Assembly (NCBI GenBank): GCA_000151295.1
Contig: GG745333.1
Location: forward strand, 1,601,890 to 1,623,053
Length of the DNA stretch: 21,164 nucleotides
Source: Allomyces macrogynus ATCC 38327
Lineage: Eukaryota > Blastocladiomycota > Blastocladiomycetes > Blastocladiales > Blastocladiaceae
Reading direction: 5' to 3'
Translations under genes and position numbers: made by a program
Part shown: piece by piece, positions 19,318 through 21,164 of the stretch
Position numbering within the stretch: position 1 is the stretch's first letter
How the letters are laid out: every line of letters begins with the position of its first letter
Notes under the pieces: model-generated
What the model saw: the letters and a program-made list of their open reading frames with translations, nothing else
Database searches by the model: none
What the model was told of the DNA's origin: nothing

Positions 19318-19806
19318 CTAACCCAAGAACGCGGCCAGCTTGTCAGCATCGGCGCAATCGTCCTCGACGAGCCGCTCAGCAGCACCGTCGGCGGTCCAGC
19401 GAACGAGGGTCGGGATACGCTCGAGCTGGATCTGCTCATGCGCGCGGTAGAAGTTGTCGGCCGAGCGCCACCTACAGAAAGGGCGAAAAAGAACCATCAT
19501 CACTTTGCTTATCGGAAACAAACCAGAAACCGAGCCGTAAGAACCACAACTGCAACAGCAGCAAACGTACGAGGTGCGGTCACCAATCGGCACCTCGACC
19601 AGCGTCAAGTTGGCCGAGTTCTCGTGCGCGAGCAGCGCGCGGCGAATCGTCGGGTCGGCCACGACACAGTCCGGGCAAAACGACTCGCCCGTCTCCGGCA
19701 GCTCGGTGCCGAAAAGCACAACGTAGACGGGGCCCGGCGCGGCGGCGACGATCTCGGCAATGGTCGTCTCGAACTCGGCGGGGTCGTTGATGCGCTTAGC
19801 CTTCAT
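19318..19806 (-). CDS. TXNDC17: Thioredoxin-like TXNDC17/TRP14 family protein (DUF953)
   Basis: Small cytosolic oxidoreductase; the human protein reduces cystine and selected protein disulfides but not classical thioredoxin targets. Start ATG 19806 (MKAKRIND); exons 19806-19571 and 19471-19318; the 99 bp intron (TC|GTACGT...TTCTGTAG|G) restores Ser-Trp. It gives 129 residues (human 123). The active site is Cys44-Pro-Asp-Cys47 (FCPDC), which carries the family-specific Asp; the preceding residue is Phe43, where Trp is usual. The cis-Pro loop is IPTL. The intron is a stop-free multiple of three, so the unspliced frame reads through with 33 extra residues including a Cys-rich stretch. The open frame continues upstream of the ATG into a repeat-bearing leader and is not conserved. 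Confidence 0.92.
   Translation of the reverse strand: MKAKRINDPAEFETTIAEIVAAAPGPVYVVLFGTELPETGESFCPDCVVADPTIRRALLAHENSANLTLVEVPIGDRTSYVCCCCSCGSYGSVSGLFPISKVMMVLFRPFCRWRSADNFYRAHEQIQLERIPTLVRWTADGAAERLVEDDCADADKLAAFLG
19472..19570 (-). other. TXNDC17: In-frame, stop-free 99 bp intron in TXNDC17
   Basis: Donor GTACGT and acceptor CCCTTTCTGTAG with a pyrimidine tract. Retention would insert 33 residues including YVCCCCSCG between VPIGDRT and WRSADNFYR, where the family has no insertion. Confidence 0.88.
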
Positions 19807-20363
19807 GGTAGTTGGTTGGTTGGTTGGTTGGGTCGGTTGGAGGAGAGAGAATGGGTTCGCGGGTTCGTGTCGCGCGATTTGATTAGGTGAAGAGCTGGTC
19901 GCGCCATGGGTTCGTTGAGCGCCGCCAGTCGCTTCATCCGCCGCATTGGACCTTTGGCCTGCTGCCGAGGCGCACCACCGGCAACATCTTACGGAGCACA
20001 CGGCGCGCCGGCAGCGTTGCGCGTGCACTGCAGCAAGTTGACGATCGCCGAACAGCGCAGAATGGTCTGTCGGCGAGCCAGCGGCTGCCCGCCAGCAAGT
20101 TGTCAGCGACTAAGTCGCGGCCCCGTGGCTTGAACGACTTGGACTGCCTTGCTGCATCCGAGTCACTTCCGCAAGTGAGCACCATGGGCGCGACGATCCC
20201 GGCCAGCAACTACGCGTCGCGCGCGACGACAGCAACACCGCCCGCAACAGCAACTGTCCGCGAGCACGAGTATCAGCAGCAGCAGCACCCGCTTGCAAAG
20301 CTGAACCGATCCAGCTGGCCACGCGCTGTTAGTTCACCGACCACGCCTTGAATCAACTCCACC
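19807..20363. other. Divergent promoter region, TXNDC17 / CSN6
   Basis: 557 bp between divergent starts. It contains the GGTT repeat and a short CAG run near 20275-20285 (AGCAGCAGCAGC). No recognisable coding motif or TATA box. Confidence 0.45.
19811..19831. repeat. GGTT tetranucleotide microsatellite
   Basis: About five GGTT units (AACC on the coding strand) immediately upstream of the TXNDC17 ATG, so likely within its 5' leader. Confidence 0.9.
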
Positions 20364-21164
20364 ATGGCCGACTCGAGCTTCGACTACGCCGTGTACGGCC
20401 GCGCCATGACGATTGCGCAGTCTATCGTCTTTGGAATGCGTTCCGGCATTAAATCCTCGAATTGACGCGTCTTGCCGCGCTCATTCAGGCACCCGCTCGC
20501 GATTCTCAACATATCCGACCAGTTCACGCGCATGCGCGTGCAAAACACGGCCACGGCGTCGCCTGGGCTCGGTACGCGCGATGGTCGCGGGCTGTCTCAT
20601 TTCCGATATGGCGCGACTGATGCGGCACGGCGCACCATAGTCTTTGGCGCGCTGCTCGGCATCCAGTCGGGCCGACGCGTCGAGATCTTCACGTCGTTCG
20701 AAGTGCAAGTGCACGCGCCGCAGTTTACCGTCGACACGGAGCTGTTGAAGACGCGGCTCGAGCAGTGTACGTTCGCCACGGTCTCAGCCACCTCGGTGCG
20801 CACCGCGTCCACTCATCTTCTCGTGTTTCTCGGCATCAGACAAGGAGGTCTTCCCAGAATACGACTTCCCTTGGGGGGGTACTCGACGTCAGTGCAGTCG
20901 CCGACCGCGCGCGAACCTGCACCCTGCACAAAGCAGTTTTATGGGCTTTAATGAAATTTCCCCGTGCACGCGCGGCTTGACCCCGTCGTTGCGTTGGGCA
21001 CCAAGCGCTGCCCGTTTAATCTCCTACGAGTCAGCCCACCGGACTCGACCCACGGGCGAGCTTTCCGCTTGGTGGAAGTGCCTGGTCAGGTCGAGACGTC
21101 GAGAACCCTGGAGCGGAGAAGAAGTGGATAGGGGGTCACCAAAGAAAGTGGCCGCAAGCCCGGG
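20364..21164 (+). CDS. CSN6: COP9 signalosome subunit 6 (MPN-minus), partial and frame-broken
   Basis: CSN6 is a structural MPN subunit of the complex that removes NEDD8 from cullins. ATG 20364 has an ideal context (CACCATGG). Exons 20364-20392, 20489-20571 and 20641-20766 join in phase across introns of 96 bp (GTACGG...TTCAG), 69 bp (GTACGC...CATAG) and 73 bp (GTACGT...ATCAG), giving HPLAILNISDQFTRMRVQ, VFGALLGIQSGRRVEI and LEQY|KEVFPEYDF from 20840. The expected LGWYST then appears only as LGGYST in a shifted frame, followed by SVQSPTARE, KQFYG, FNEISP and HARLDP in alternating frames up to the edge. The apparent slips fall in or near short homopolymers (CCC 20868-20870, G7 20873-20879, GGG 20943-20945). 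No HxH zinc motif is present, as expected of CSN6. Rpn8 was considered, but ILNISD fits CSN6 better. Confidence 0.8.
20572..20640 (+). other. CSN6: In-frame, stop-free 69 bp intron in CSN6
   Basis: Donor G|GTACGC and acceptor CACCATAG|TC. Splicing makes GLVFGALLGIQ, the family beta-strand; retention would insert 23 residues without a stop. Confidence 0.82.

Noticed and set aside
20364..20462. Short ORF MADSSFDYAVYGRAM ending in TGA as a stand-alone peptide
   Set aside because: Its first nine codons splice in phase to HPLAILNISD of CSN6; the rest is intron.
1..21164. Mobile elements, CRISPR arrays, viral genes or a biosynthetic cluster
   Set aside because: No transposase, integrase, reverse transcriptase, terminal repeats, regularly spaced repeats or pathway-linked gene set was seen on either strand.

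Overview
This is a GC-rich eukaryotic window with compact, intron-bearing genes. I reconstruct about two dozen introns, mostly 55-120 bp. Donors are typically GTACGT, GTATGC or GTAAGT, and most introns carry a CTGAC or CTCAC branch-like element shortly before the acceptor AG. Two genes together point to a flagellated (zoosporic) fungus. One is a Reg1/Hex2-type PP1 regulatory subunit, a fungal family. The other is B9D1, a ciliary transition-zone protein lost from non-flagellated fungi. A Blastocladiomycota- or chytrid-like source would fit; this is inference from gene content, not a species call. I see no operons, CRISPR arrays, transposases, retroelement genes or viral genes.

Layout, left to right: a membrane-anchored subtilisin-like protease (minus, cut by the left edge); a Reg1/Hex2-like protein (minus, three exons); a repeat-rich stretch of about 1.4 kb without a recognisable gene; an unrecognised alanine-rich gene (minus) head-to-head with B9D1 (plus, two frame breaks); tRNA-Ser(AGA) (minus); ARL8 (minus, six exons); another 1.4 kb without a recognisable gene; a ferric-reductase-type flavocytochrome (plus); ALG13 (minus, tail-to-tail with the reductase); PTRH2 (minus, six exons); a 722-residue beta-trefoil-like protein with a glycine-zipper hydrophobic helix and an Asp/His/Gly tail (plus, three exons); TXNDC17/TRP14 (minus); and COP9 signalosome subunit 6 (plus), whose 3' half is broken by frame slips and runs to the right edge.

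Most genes are unrelated housekeeping functions: lysosome/vacuole trafficking (ARL8), N-glycan assembly (ALG13), peptidyl-tRNA turnover (PTRH2), thiol redox (TXNDC17), cullin deneddylation (CSN6) and glucose signalling (REG1). Four gene pairs are divergent and could share promoters, the tightest being the unknown gene and B9D1 (about 160 bp apart).

Many single-frame ORFs are misleading here. High GC leaves long open antisense frames, and four introns are multiples of three without stops, so unspliced frames look continuous. Exon models below were built from splice signals, phase agreement and family motifs recalled from knowledge, without alignments or RNA data. The most unusual gene is the beta-trefoil/glycine-zipper protein at 16722-19043. 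The most unusual sequence behaviour is the +1 slips at homopolymers in B9D1 and CSN6, which look more like base-calling errors than biology.
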